Of a stretch of 29,283 nt of DNA, positions 18,001 to 24,226 are shown one piece after another. The stretch's first letter is position 1; every line of letters begins with the position of its first letter. This stretch comes from JBAVQS01 sp049694275 (GTDB taxonomy: Bacteria > Chloroflexota > Anaerolineae > UBA4142 > SHND01), in NCBI GenBank assembly GCA_049694275.1, contig JBAVQS010000285.1:1-29283 (forward strand). The letters run 5' to 3'. The translations under genes and the position numbers were made by a program. Under the pieces are notes generated by a model. It was given only the letters and a program-made list of their open reading frames with translations. It ran no database searches and was not told the origin of the DNA.

Positions 18001-18355
18001 GGGAACCGGTACGCCCAAGCCGCGGGATGTCGAGCATCGCATGTCCGATTACAGCTTTAAGGACCCGAGCAAGGGCCTGGACGTGCAGATGACCAAAGAG
18101 GTACATGAAAAGGTCAAGAAAGCCGTGACTCCGGGAACAGAAGACGTTCCTTTCACGCCGGAAAAACAGGCGAGCATGCTCAACCTGGCGCAAAAGGCGA
18201 ACGTGCCGGTTCCAACCACCTTTGGCATCTTTCACGATACCATTATGGGTTCCGGCGACCAATTCCTGCCGCACCACTTTGTGACGGTCTGGGATGCCGT
18301 CACCAAATTGACCGAGCGCTGGACCAAGCCCGAGTGGTGGAAGATTGATGTTTGA
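15065..18355 (+). CDS. Cargo 4: DUF4157-leader protein with two zinc-protease domains (NleD/M91-like and metzincin-like)
   Basis: The product has 1096 aa and starts at ATG 15065; the ribosome binding site is weak. The leader starts differently from the others (MSDRHSVADKK) but rejoins them at LALQRMVGNRAVRRLIQRQ. DUF4157 spans about 172-244, with HELTH at 237-241. LQR (259-261) and VQR (265-267) follow. A first protease has LAHELIHALHNLRG (zinc ligands H525, H529), then a Glu-rich EEEQTIS and ITENMVRGEHGL. This combination matches peptidase family M91, typified by NleD, which cleaves JNK/p38 kinases. Near the C-terminus, AAHEFGHMLGLPDDY (H958, E959, H962, G965, D968) is a metzincin-type HExxHxxGxxD site. 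DTIMGSG (Met1061) is a plausible Met-turn. An injected effector with two different protease activities is the simplest reading. The two domains could also be one active and one decayed, though both motifs look intact. Confidence 0.8.
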   Translation: MSDRHSVADKKPNRDKVQPAKPATGSSEIMLAEPQVSREELRQTIMGRRGVSADSLLALQRMVGNRAVRRLIQRQLTVGAAHDAYEQEADRVADQVLSAPAAHVGTTLAVQRAGEEEEEVQTKRVDPMGSLASSHRDRQSGVTGNHDANSPFEPGGDFQQRLDATSGGGSPLPGETREFMESRFGADFGGVRVHIGGESAQLNREVSAQAFTHGQNIYLGDGKTDLQSGEGKRLLAHELTHVVQQTGAAHRLAIETAPLQRAFFVQRLVSDTAFKVFTKDLDRRTYPVLDTIDTQLGLYKVSVAVIPQTEAERKDQFKILHKIEEEIYKAFDAAPKKGADAPWKKQLYWLLDDIHLEFNNKIAQGGKLYAADQDTMGGTAVKEMDDDWDKLVKGTGSVTVSNVGNDQKALETTEPGFKTEVLSAFARLMSKPKGRELVHKILTEGGPGAKSIGFRPLLRSNAESGVIAAAGAKDEALAINKSKSVTPTGTGTGIKLPAGYRDTDVRTHDTAGDETLAPMFVMLAHELIHALHNLRGTNQKETEYTEHDPKHIWEHLEEEQTISTGTEITENMVRGEHGLTARHGHTHTNKVDKQNRAKRIKEREEQNIEVFLAEEVMKLQDFVPSTKSGMFDVELNPAGKTLKVIVKLHLDLIALKTSKLDESWGGGEAQAWVLKLQTNLGTAWNNKAQFKLERPNAPKPDLVLKPTFEIAASYSMHEQLKPVGMAGTPSVDSANIGQIGPGGAHFKTTVYRGQGGAKGNYNTSGASGEFQSLGSKDPKYLLAANAKKDSAADSKLITAHAMDPLKPSGRGLARLHHEDAEFDNHNAHRLQQITESERNVLRAFIGNDGFDINFKFKVKGLGAIGDRSTVRLNQFAEALKGLYPKLALSHPLVIKGPAAKTQKVETHLRQYAAFNDNFPTVKNRIEHLAQGRQTKLYVKPGWMATKADNVGSQMTAAHEFGHMLGLPDDYVGLYRDVDKGTGTPKPRDVEHRMSDYSFKDPSKGLDVQMTKEVHEKVKKAVTPGTEDVPFTPEKQASMLNLAQKANVPVPTTFGIFHDTIMGSGDQFLPHHFVTVWDAVTKLTERWTKPEWWKIDV
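15456..15517. repeat. 62-bp perfect palindromic element, in frame inside the cargo 4 leader
   Basis: The 19-bp arms TGGCGAGTTCGCATCGTGA (15456-15474) and 15499-15517 are perfect inverted repeats around a 24-base loop. The loop and arm edge contain GTGACCG twice. The net insertion relative to cargos 1, 2 and 5 is 63 bases (21 codons), so the frame is kept. Over a 72-base stretch only one base differs from cargo 3. Confidence 0.9.
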
Positions 18356-18390
18356 GCGGTTCTAACCTTGAGGAAGGATCGACAAGGGGT

Positions 18391-19647
18391 ATGGGGCACG
18401 AAAAACAGCTTGAAGAAAAACAGTTCAAACCGCGACGAGACAAGGTTGTTGCGCTCAAGCGCGTCGAGGCCGAGCTGACGCAGCCGCGATCGCCGGTTGT
18501 CGCCGGCAAAATGCAGAATGACCCTCGCGCCTTGACGCCGGAAAACATTCTGGCTTTGCAACATACGGTGGGCAACCGCGCGGTGCGGCGAATGATTCAG
18601 ACCAAGCTAGTGGTCGGCGCCGCGCACGACGCGTATGAGCAGGAGGCGGACCGGGTGGCGAACCAGGTGATGAGCGCACCAGCCGCGCACGCCGGGGCCA
18701 GGCCGGCCGTGCAGCGCGCCGGCGCGGAGGAAGAGCAGGTTCAGACCAAGCCGCTGGCCGCTTCCATCACGCCGCTGGTACAGCGCGCTGCAGAGGAAAA
18801 GGACGAGGACGAGGTCCAGACCAAGCGCGCGGATTCGCTTGATAGCTTTGAGACGGGCGGCGATTTCCAGCAACGACTGGAGGCGGCTCATGGGGGCGGC
18901 AGCCCGCTGCCGGGTGAAACCCGCGAATTTATGGAGTCGCGTTTTGGGACGGATTTCAGTGGGGTGCGGGTGCATTCGGGCGGGGAGTCGGCGCAGTTGA
19001 ACCGCGAGGTGAGCGCACAGGCGTTTACCCACGGCTCGGATATTTACCTGGGCGAAGGCAAAACGGATCTGCAGTCGAACGCGGGAAAGCAGTTGCTGGC
19101 GCACGAGTTGACGCACGTCGTCCAGCAGACGGGCGGTGTGCAGCGCCAGGTAGACGCCTCGCAAGCCCCGATTCAGCGCCTGGCGCTCACCGATGCCCAG
19201 TGGACGCACATCGCCAAGGGCGAAGTGCGCTACGAGGACGAGGCCAAGAAAAAGAAACCGTATCTCGTGGGATACCACTGGACTGGGGACAAGAAGGCCG
19301 TCGCCGAAATAGCGGGGAGCCCGGCCGAAGGGCCAAACGAACTGGGGATCTATACAGCCAAGGTCCAGACCAAGGAAGAACACCAGACGGGCAATAAAAA
19401 AGAGAAGATTCAAAAAGCCAAGAATTCGACGTTCTGGCCGAACGCCTGGTCCAAAGCCGAGATCGAAGATGTCATCAAAAACGGCGGCACTGCCAAGAAC
19501 AATATCTCCGAAGTCTCAAACAAGACTACCAAGAAAGAGGCGGTTGGAATGATGTTGTTTGTCAATCCCGATTCGGTCTTTCCCGTTTTTGAGGCGGAGC
19601 AGGAAGATGAAGGTAAGGGCAAAGGCAAGGGGAGAGGGAAAAAATAA
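18391..19647 (+). CDS. Cargo 5: DUF4157-leader protein with EndoU-like RNase domain
   Basis: I prefer ATG 18391 (MGHEKQLEE), 13 bases after AGGAAGG. A TTG at 18352 overlapping the previous stop would add 13 residues. The product has 418 aa. The leader carries DUF4157 (about 173-245, HELTH at 238-242), and IQR (261-263) precedes the C-terminal domain. That domain (about 265-400) has LVGYHWTGD (His296), then ELGIYTAKV, then a Lys-rich stretch, then NSTFWPNAWSKAEIEDVI (STFWP at 346-350), then AVGMMLFVNPDSVFPVF. This succession matches bacterial EndoU nuclease domains (GxH, STFFP-W, closing strand), which cut RNA. The protein ends in a Gly/Lys run. In other polymorphic toxins EndoU usually has an adjacent immunity gene; here the next gene is the eCIS cap protein. 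Confidence 0.75.
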   Translation: MGHEKQLEEKQFKPRRDKVVALKRVEAELTQPRSPVVAGKMQNDPRALTPENILALQHTVGNRAVRRMIQTKLVVGAAHDAYEQEADRVANQVMSAPAAHAGARPAVQRAGAEEEQVQTKPLAASITPLVQRAAEEKDEDEVQTKRADSLDSFETGGDFQQRLEAAHGGGSPLPGETREFMESRFGTDFSGVRVHSGGESAQLNREVSAQAFTHGSDIYLGEGKTDLQSNAGKQLLAHELTHVVQQTGGVQRQVDASQAPIQRLALTDAQWTHIAKGEVRYEDEAKKKKPYLVGYHWTGDKKAVAEIAGSPAEGPNELGIYTAKVQTKEEHQTGNKKEKIQKAKNSTFWPNAWSKAEIEDVIKNGGTAKNNISEVSNKTTKKEAVGMMLFVNPDSVFPVFEAEQEDEGKGKGKGRGKK

Positions 19648-19664
19648 TAGACCGGGGTGGTCTA
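19648..19664 (+). promoter_or_regulatory. Small perfect hairpin between cargo 5 and the cap gene
   Basis: TAGACC (19648-19653), loop GGGGT, GGTCTA (19659-19664). It begins right after the cargo 5 stop and ends four bases before the ATG of the DUF4255 gene. It contains the only purine-rich stretch (GGGG) that could serve as ribosome binding site there, so it might dampen translation at the cargo/structural boundary. There is no T-run, so it is not a terminator. Confidence 0.35.
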
Positions 19665-19668
19665 ACCG

Positions 19669-20589
19669 ATGATTAACGAACTGGACGAGAGCTTGAAGGA
19701 ACTGCTCCTGAAAAAGGCGGGGCTTAATCCGACCGAGGTGGAAATCAGCTTTGACGTGCCCACCAAGGATTGGTCCGCGCCGGTGACGCGCCCGACGATC
19801 AATATTTACCTGTACGATGTGCACGAGAACATCGAGCTGCGTGACCTGCACTGGCAGACGCACGTGCAAGATAGCATGCGCGCCGGCCGCAAGCGTCCAC
19901 CGCGCCGCATGAACCTCTCGTACATGGTGACCTGCTGGACCAGCGCGATGGAGGACCAGCATCGGCTCTTGTGGCGTGTGCTCGAAACGTTCATGCGCTA
20001 TTCTCCTTTGCCCGAGGAGGTGCTTCAGGGGAGCCTCAAGAATCTCCTGTTTCCCATTCAGACCAAGGTGGCGCAGCCGGACAGTATCTTGAAAAACCCG
20101 TCCGATTTCTGGGGCGCGCTCGAAAACCAGATTCGCCCGGCCATCAGCGTCATTGCCACCCTGGAGCTTGACCTGGACGAGAAGGTCAGCGCGCCGATGG
20201 TGTTTGTGCCGGTGTTCAAGATCGGCCAGCAACTGCCCCCGCGCCAGGTGCAGGGCATCACCACATACGTGGACGCTCTACAACCGGGATGGGAGGGGAC
20301 GATTGTGAAGGTGGCCGGCATCGTCATCCACAAAGGAGGCGCAGCCGTTCCCGATGCCGCCGTGCGCTTGATTGGCAAAACAACCGATGGACAATCCAGA
20401 CAGTTCGGTCCGACGGTGCAGACCGATGCGAACGGTCACTATATTTTCCGCAGCGTGCCTCCCGGCGAATATACGCTCGTTGTCGAAGTCGCGGGCCAAG
20501 CTCCGCAGCAGCAGCCACTGACCCTCGCCCTGGGCGAGCGCGGCGCGCCGCTGCCGGAATTGGTTCACCAGGTGGAGGTGCCCCTATAA
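19669..20589 (+). CDS. DUF4255 tube-cap / tail-terminator protein (Afp16/Pvc16 type)
   Basis: The protein has 306 aa and starts at ATG 19669. Residues 1 to about 195 show the DUF4255 (Pvc16 N-terminal) pattern: an N-terminal helix, then RPTINIYLYDVHENIELRD, then RRMNLSYMVTCW, then EDQHRLLWRVLETFMRY. In Afp and PVC this protein closes the top of the sheath and tube and fixes particle length. The C-terminal 90 residues form a carboxypeptidase-regulatory-like beta-sandwich (VAGIVIHKGGAAVPDAAV, then TDANGHYIFRSVPPGEYTLV), an extension seen in some homologues and perhaps exposed on the particle tip. It is the first structural gene after the cargo array and lies 60 bases before the sheath gene. Confidence 0.88.
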   Translation: MINELDESLKELLLKKAGLNPTEVEISFDVPTKDWSAPVTRPTINIYLYDVHENIELRDLHWQTHVQDSMRAGRKRPPRRMNLSYMVTCWTSAMEDQHRLLWRVLETFMRYSPLPEEVLQGSLKNLLFPIQTKVAQPDSILKNPSDFWGALENQIRPAISVIATLELDLDEKVSAPMVFVPVFKIGQQLPPRQVQGITTYVDALQPGWEGTIVKVAGIVIHKGGAAVPDAAVRLIGKTTDGQSRQFGPTVQTDANGHYIFRSVPPGEYTLVVEVAGQAPQQQPLTLALGERGAPLPELVHQVEVPL

Positions 20590-20649
20590 GTCATTACGCA
20601 TCTCCACTCTCCCCGTCCTGTCCGTCTTAATTCTTGAGGAGGAAATAAA

Positions 20650-22278
20650 ATGCCTTTTAACTATAAATCCCCCGGCGTCTATATCGAAGAGGTAGACAAG
20701 GGGGCCAAACCGATCGAAGCAGCCGGCACCTCGGTTCTGGCGATGATCGGGTTTTGCGCCGAGAGCATTCAGGTCGAAAAGACCGGCCAGGGGATGGTGA
20801 CGCAAAAAACACCCAACACCCCGACCCTGGTGACCAGTTGGACCCAGTTTGTCAATACTTATGGGGATGTGGACCAGGCGGTTCCCGGCGGCTATCTGCA
20901 CAGCGCGATGTACGGTTATTTTCTGAACGGCGGCGCCCAGGCGTTCGTGGTCGGGCTCCCCGTGCCGGTCAAGACGGAGGTCGTGCCCAACGTGCCGCTC
21001 CTGCCCGCGGGCGAAGGCTATCTCTTGAATGCCGGCGGCGCGCGCACTGTGCGCGTCACGACCACTGGCCCGCTCAAGAAGGATGAGCCGATCAACCTCG
21101 AAATTCAGCCGGCTGGCGAAGGACAGCCGCCCGAAAACTTTAATCTGGTCGTGCGCCGTGGGAACGCGGACCCCAAAACGGTCTCGAACGTTTCGCTTGG
21201 CAAGGGCCGGGGCGTGCGCAATCTGGTCGACGTCCTGACCAAAGAGACAGACAACCTGCTCGCCGCGGAAATCCTCGACGCCCCCGGTTCCGCTCAGGAC
21301 CGGATGCCGGCGGTTGGCAGCAAGGTCGCCCTCCAGCCGCAGCCCGAGCAGCCCAAGTCCGCGGTTCAGGATGAGCTCAAAAAGCAGGTCACGCCCGACC
21401 TTTTCCGCGGCAATGTCGATGCCCGCACCGGCATCGCCGGCCTCGAAGCGGTTGAAGAGGTTACTCTGGTCGCGTGCCCCGATATTGTCGCCGCCTACCA
21501 GTGGGGCGTCGCCACCGAAATGGATGTCAAGGCAGTTCAGACCGCAATCATCAACCACTGCGAGATGATGAAGGACCGTTTCGCGATCATCGACACGCCG
21601 CTGGGCCTCTCGCCGCAGGATGCTATCGCCTGGCGCAAGGACAAGATGAACTTTGACACCAAGTACGCGGCGCTCTACTATCCGTGGGTCAATGTCGACG
21701 GCCAGCTTGTGCCGCCGAGCGGCTATGTCGCCGGCGTGTATGCGCGCGTGGACGCCGAACGCGGCGTGCACAAGGCGCCCGCCAATGAGATCGTGCGCGG
21801 CGTAATCGGGCTGGAAAAGAATGTCACCCGCAACGAGCAGGACCTGCTCAACCCCATCGGCGTCAACTGCATCCGCTCGTTCCCCGGCCAGGGCATCCGC
21901 ATCTGGGGCGCGCGCACGCTCTCGAGCGATGCGTCGTGGCGCTATATCAATGTGCGCCGCCTGTTCTCGAACGTCGAAGAGTCGATCCTCGGCGGCACGA
22001 ACTGGATCGTATTCGAGCCGAACGACGCCATCCTGTGGGGCAAGATCAACCGCGACATTCGCGCCTTTTTGAACGTGGTCTGGCGCGAAGGCGCGCTCTT
22101 TGGCGCCACGCCGGACGAAGCCTTCTTTGTCAAGTGCGACGCCGAGAACAATCCGCCCGAACTACGCGACCTCGGCTATTGCATTATCGAAGTCGGTATG
22201 GCGCCGGTCAAGCCCGCCGAGTTCGTCGTTTTCAAGATTAGCCAGAAGAAGGACGGCGCGGGCGGCGCAAGTGAATAG
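20650..22278 (+). CDS. Contractile tail sheath protein
   Basis: The protein has 542 aa. A strong AGGAGG (20637-20642) lies seven bases before ATG 20650, as expected for the most abundant subunit. The N-terminus (YKSPGVYIEEVDKGAKPIEA) and the C-terminal segment (NPIGVNCIRSFPGQGIRIWG, then YINVRRLFSNVEESILGG, then NWIVFEPND) are hallmark phage-tail-sheath motifs. The sheath contracts to drive the inner tube into the target cell. Only one sheath gene is visible here, whereas Afp and PVC have three. The insert between about residues 120 and 270 is a variable surface domain. No stop or frameshift interrupts it. Confidence 0.95.
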   Translation: MPFNYKSPGVYIEEVDKGAKPIEAAGTSVLAMIGFCAESIQVEKTGQGMVTQKTPNTPTLVTSWTQFVNTYGDVDQAVPGGYLHSAMYGYFLNGGAQAFVVGLPVPVKTEVVPNVPLLPAGEGYLLNAGGARTVRVTTTGPLKKDEPINLEIQPAGEGQPPENFNLVVRRGNADPKTVSNVSLGKGRGVRNLVDVLTKETDNLLAAEILDAPGSAQDRMPAVGSKVALQPQPEQPKSAVQDELKKQVTPDLFRGNVDARTGIAGLEAVEEVTLVACPDIVAAYQWGVATEMDVKAVQTAIINHCEMMKDRFAIIDTPLGLSPQDAIAWRKDKMNFDTKYAALYYPWVNVDGQLVPPSGYVAGVYARVDAERGVHKAPANEIVRGVIGLEKNVTRNEQDLLNPIGVNCIRSFPGQGIRIWGARTLSSDASWRYINVRRLFSNVEESILGGTNWIVFEPNDAILWGKINRDIRAFLNVVWREGALFGATPDEAFFVKCDAENNPPELRDLGYCIIEVGMAPVKPAEFVVFKISQKKDGAGGASE

Positions 22279-22331
22279 CCCAAGTCGAGACCCGTTTCTA
22301 GCGATTCAGATCCAAATAGGAGGAACCCAAA

Positions 22332-22775
22332 ATGCCGGGACGTGAAGATCCCCTACGAGTATTTTCGTTTAGCGCCGAATTCGGCAGCCACCTCAAAGGC
22401 ACCTTCGCCGAGTGTTCTGTCGTTTCGGCCGAGCATGAGGTTATCGAGAAATACCAGACGGATGCAAAGGGCAAGCCGGTCTATACGGCGATGCCGGGCA
22501 AGGTCAAGCAGGGGCACATCACCCTCAAGCGCGGCATGACGTCGGACAATTCGGCGTGGAAATGGCGCAAGCTGGTGGAAGATGGCAAGATCGCCGATGC
22601 GCGCGCCAACGGCTCAATCATCATCTATGACTATACGGGCAAGCCGGTCGTCCAGGTGGACGTGACGAACGCCTGGCCGACCAAGATCAGCGGTCCCAGC
22701 GGCAACTCGGGCGGCAATGAGAATGCCGTCGAAGAGATTGACATCGTCTGCGAATCGGTGACGCGCAGCAAGTAA
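22332..22775 (+). CDS. Inner tube protein (T4 gp19 / Afp1-like)
   Basis: The protein has 147 aa. A strong AGGAGG (22318-22323) lies eight bases upstream of ATG 22332. The sequence has the tail-tube fold pattern: FSFSAEFGSHLKGTFAECSV, then KVKQGHITLKRGMT, then WKWRKLVEDG, then AWPTKISGPS, then VEEIDIVCESV. It belongs to the T4-like tail tube family (PF06841). Hexameric rings of it would form the tube that carries payload. It follows the sheath gene by 53 bases in the usual sheath-tube order. Confidence 0.93.
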   Translation: MPGREDPLRVFSFSAEFGSHLKGTFAECSVVSAEHEVIEKYQTDAKGKPVYTAMPGKVKQGHITLKRGMTSDNSAWKWRKLVEDGKIADARANGSIIIYDYTGKPVVQVDVTNAWPTKISGPSGNSGGNENAVEEIDIVCESVTRSK

Positions 22776-22797
22776 CCGGATGTTTGTGACGAATCGT

Positions 22798-22909
22798 GAT
22801 CGCCGGGGCGTCTCCCCCATCCTGCAGGGGCAAGCCCGGCATTAGAGGGAGTCCCTTGGGGGCGCTTGCCGCGGTCGGGTAAGGCGCGAGGGCTGTCGCC
22901 CCGGCGGTC
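22798..22909 (+). ncRNA. Structured intergenic segment (candidate RNA element or mRNA stability/attenuation stem)
   Basis: The 162-base gap 22776-22937 has no gene. GATCGCCGGGGCG (22798-22810) pairs with CGCCCCGGCGGTC (22897-22909), 13 pairs with one G-U. Inside, GGCAAGC (22829-22835) pairs with GCTTGCC (22864-22870), and CCCC (22815-22818) can pair with GGGG (22827-22830). No U-run follows, so it is not a classic terminator. It separates the highly expressed sheath and tube genes from the low-copy baseplate genes, which suggests a stoichiometry control element. No known RNA family is recognised. Confidence 0.45.
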
Positions 22910-22937
22910 AGGATAACACTTTTCGCGAGGATCGAAA

Positions 22938-23321
22938 ATGGCAAAGGAACCGAACGGTCTGCGGACCGAATACGAGTTTACCCTGCCGAAAGGGTATGTG
23001 GATTCGGAAGGGCATGTGCACCAAAAAGGGTCGATGCGCCTCGCCACGGCGCTGGATGAGATCGCGCCGCTCCGCGACTCCCGGGTGCGCGATAATCAGG
23101 CCTACCTGACGGTCGCCATCCTGTCGCGCGTCGTGACCAAACTGGAGGGCTTGCCGCAGGTCACCACCACGGTCGTTGAAAATCTCTTTACCGCCGACCT
23201 GGCTTATCTGCAAGACCTCTATCGCAAGATCAATGGCAACGAGAACGAGCAACTGACTGTGACCTGCCCGAATTGCGAGCATACCTTCCAGGTGGAGGCC
23301 CCCCCGCCGGGGGAATCGTAA
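22938..23321 (+). CDS. Phage-tail-assembly-like protein of the eCIS cluster
   Basis: The protein has 127 aa and starts at ATG 22938, with GAGGA at 22927-22931. The sequence (TEYEFTLPKGYVDSEGHVHQ, then MRLATALDEIAPLRDSRVR, then YLTVAILSRVVTKLEGLP, then FTADLAYLQDLYRKIN) is the conserved small protein usually annotated as phage tail assembly protein in eCIS clusters. It may be a chaperone of tube or baseplate. The C-terminus has a single CPNC pair (TVTCPNCEHTFQVE), half a zinc ribbon, so any metal site would need dimerisation or partner ligands. Its 3' end overlaps the next gene. Confidence 0.75.
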   Translation: MAKEPNGLRTEYEFTLPKGYVDSEGHVHQKGSMRLATALDEIAPLRDSRVRDNQAYLTVAILSRVVTKLEGLPQVTTTVVENLFTADLAYLQDLYRKINGNENEQLTVTCPNCEHTFQVEAPPPGES

Positions 23322-23536
23322 GCTACCCCCTCGACAGCCTGTTCGAGGAGGTAGCATTCATCGCCTATCATTTTCATTGGCCGCTGGAGGACGTTCTCAA
23401 CCTGGAGCACCCTGACCGCCTGCGGTTCATTGACGAGATCTCGGCGATCAACAGGCGTATGAATGACAGCCGCGCCGCGGCTTCCCGCTCCAAATCCAGG
23501 GGGGTGCCGCTGCAAGAGTGGTTAGGACTGACATGA
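23273..23536 (+). CDS. DUF6760-type small eCIS protein
   Basis: The conserved part begins VSYPLDSLFEEVAFIAYHFH and continues WPLEDVLNLEHPDRLRFI to ISAINRRMN, which I recognise as the DUF6760-type eCIS small protein. Its start is unclear. The only standard in-frame start is TTG 23273, which overlaps the previous gene by 49 bases and adds about 15 poorly conserved residues. The true start could be a rare codon near 23315, next to the previous stop (taa, 23319-23321). The stop TGA (23534-23536) overlaps the next ATG (ATGA), so the three genes are translationally coupled. The function is unproven; a baseplate or assembly role is inferred from its constant position. Confidence 0.7.
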   Translation: MRAYLPGGGPPAGGIVSYPLDSLFEEVAFIAYHFHWPLEDVLNLEHPDRLRFIDEISAINRRMNDSRAAASRSKSRGVPLQEWLGLT

Positions 23537-23766
23537 GCGAAACATCCAGACGACCGGCAATGGTCTTGCGACAACAACCCGATCATGATGCGACGATCCC
23601 TGCTGTTCCCGCTATCCAGCGCGTGGAGACGGACATGGCGCCGGCGCCGGAGCATCTGCCTGCGCCGGTATCGACCGGCGTGGACCCGTTTGTGATTGCC
23701 GAGCGCGTGTATCAGTTGCTGCGAGACGAAATTGAAATCGAGCGCATCCGGCGCGGATGGGAATAG
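23533..23766 (+). CDS. Small 77-aa eCIS-cluster protein with C-terminal amphipathic helix
   Basis: The ATG at 23533 overlaps the previous TGA (ATGA). The first 50 residues are Pro/Ala-rich and probably disordered (PAVPAIQRVETDMAPAP, which contains an IQR). The C-terminus forms a charged helix (DPFVIAERVYQLLRDEIEIE, then RIRRG). The same type of helix (VDKLARQVYDILKTRLRAER) ends the 1024-aa DUF4157-like protein downstream, so both may dock on the same partner. The stop at 23764-23766 overlaps the ribosome binding site of the following tube gene. I do not know its function. Confidence 0.65.
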   Translation: MSETSRRPAMVLRQQPDHDATIPAVPAIQRVETDMAPAPEHLPAPVSTGVDPFVIAERVYQLLRDEIEIERIRRGWE

Positions 23767-23778
23767 GAGAAATCACCG

Positions 23779-24225
23779 ATGAGTGGATATATACGGATTC
23801 CGGATCCCGCGGCCTCATTCCGATTTTTGGTTCAGGTCGGACATATGGTCGCGGGACGGTTTACCGAGTGCTCGGGGCTCGAATTTACCGCCGAGATCAA
23901 GACCTACGAGGAAGGGGGCCTGAACTCGACTGTGCATCAACTGCCGGGGCGTTTCAAGTTTAGCCCGGTGACACTGAAAAAGGGCGTAGGCATGGACGGA
24001 GCCGTGCTCTGGGACTGGGTCAAGCAGACGGTGAATGGTCACATCGAGGCCAAGGATGTCACCGTGATTCTGCTTGATCCGCTCGGGTTTGTGCCAATCC
24101 GAATCTGGACGCTGCACAACGCCTATCCGACCAAGTGGAGTCTCTCCGGGATTGCGGCCAACGCAACCGAGATTGTGGTCGAGGAATTACAATTGGCGCA
24201 TCAGGGCATGGATTTTGCGCAATAA
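23779..24225 (+). CDS. Second tail-tube (gp19-like) protein, probable tube initiator (Afp5/Pvc5 type)
   Basis: The protein has 148 aa. AGGAG (23765-23769) precedes ATG 23779 by nine bases. The pattern (DPAASFRFLVQVGHMVAGRF, then TECSGLEFTAEI, then KFSPVTLKKGVG, then LWDWVKQTV, then LHNAYPTKWSLSGI) is the gp19-like tube fold, diverged from the main tube protein at 22332. In Afp and PVC such a variant forms the first tube layer on the baseplate. Its position before the LysM and VgrG-like genes agrees with that. Confidence 0.88.
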   Translation: MSGYIRIPDPAASFRFLVQVGHMVAGRFTECSGLEFTAEIKTYEEGGLNSTVHQLPGRFKFSPVTLKKGVGMDGAVLWDWVKQTVNGHIEAKDVTVILLDPLGFVPIRIWTLHNAYPTKWSLSGIAANATEIVVEELQLAHQGMDFAQ

Positions 24226-24226
24226 G

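Noticed and set aside
22798..22909. Rho-independent terminator after the tube gene
   Set aside because: The stem is long-range with an 86-base interior and no T-run follows. The downstream genes are co-oriented and part of the same machine.
24074..24226. Extension of the 1024-aa protein leftwards to 24074
   Set aside because: This would overlap the tube-initiator gene by 150 bases. The ATG at 24227 falls directly after that gene's stop.
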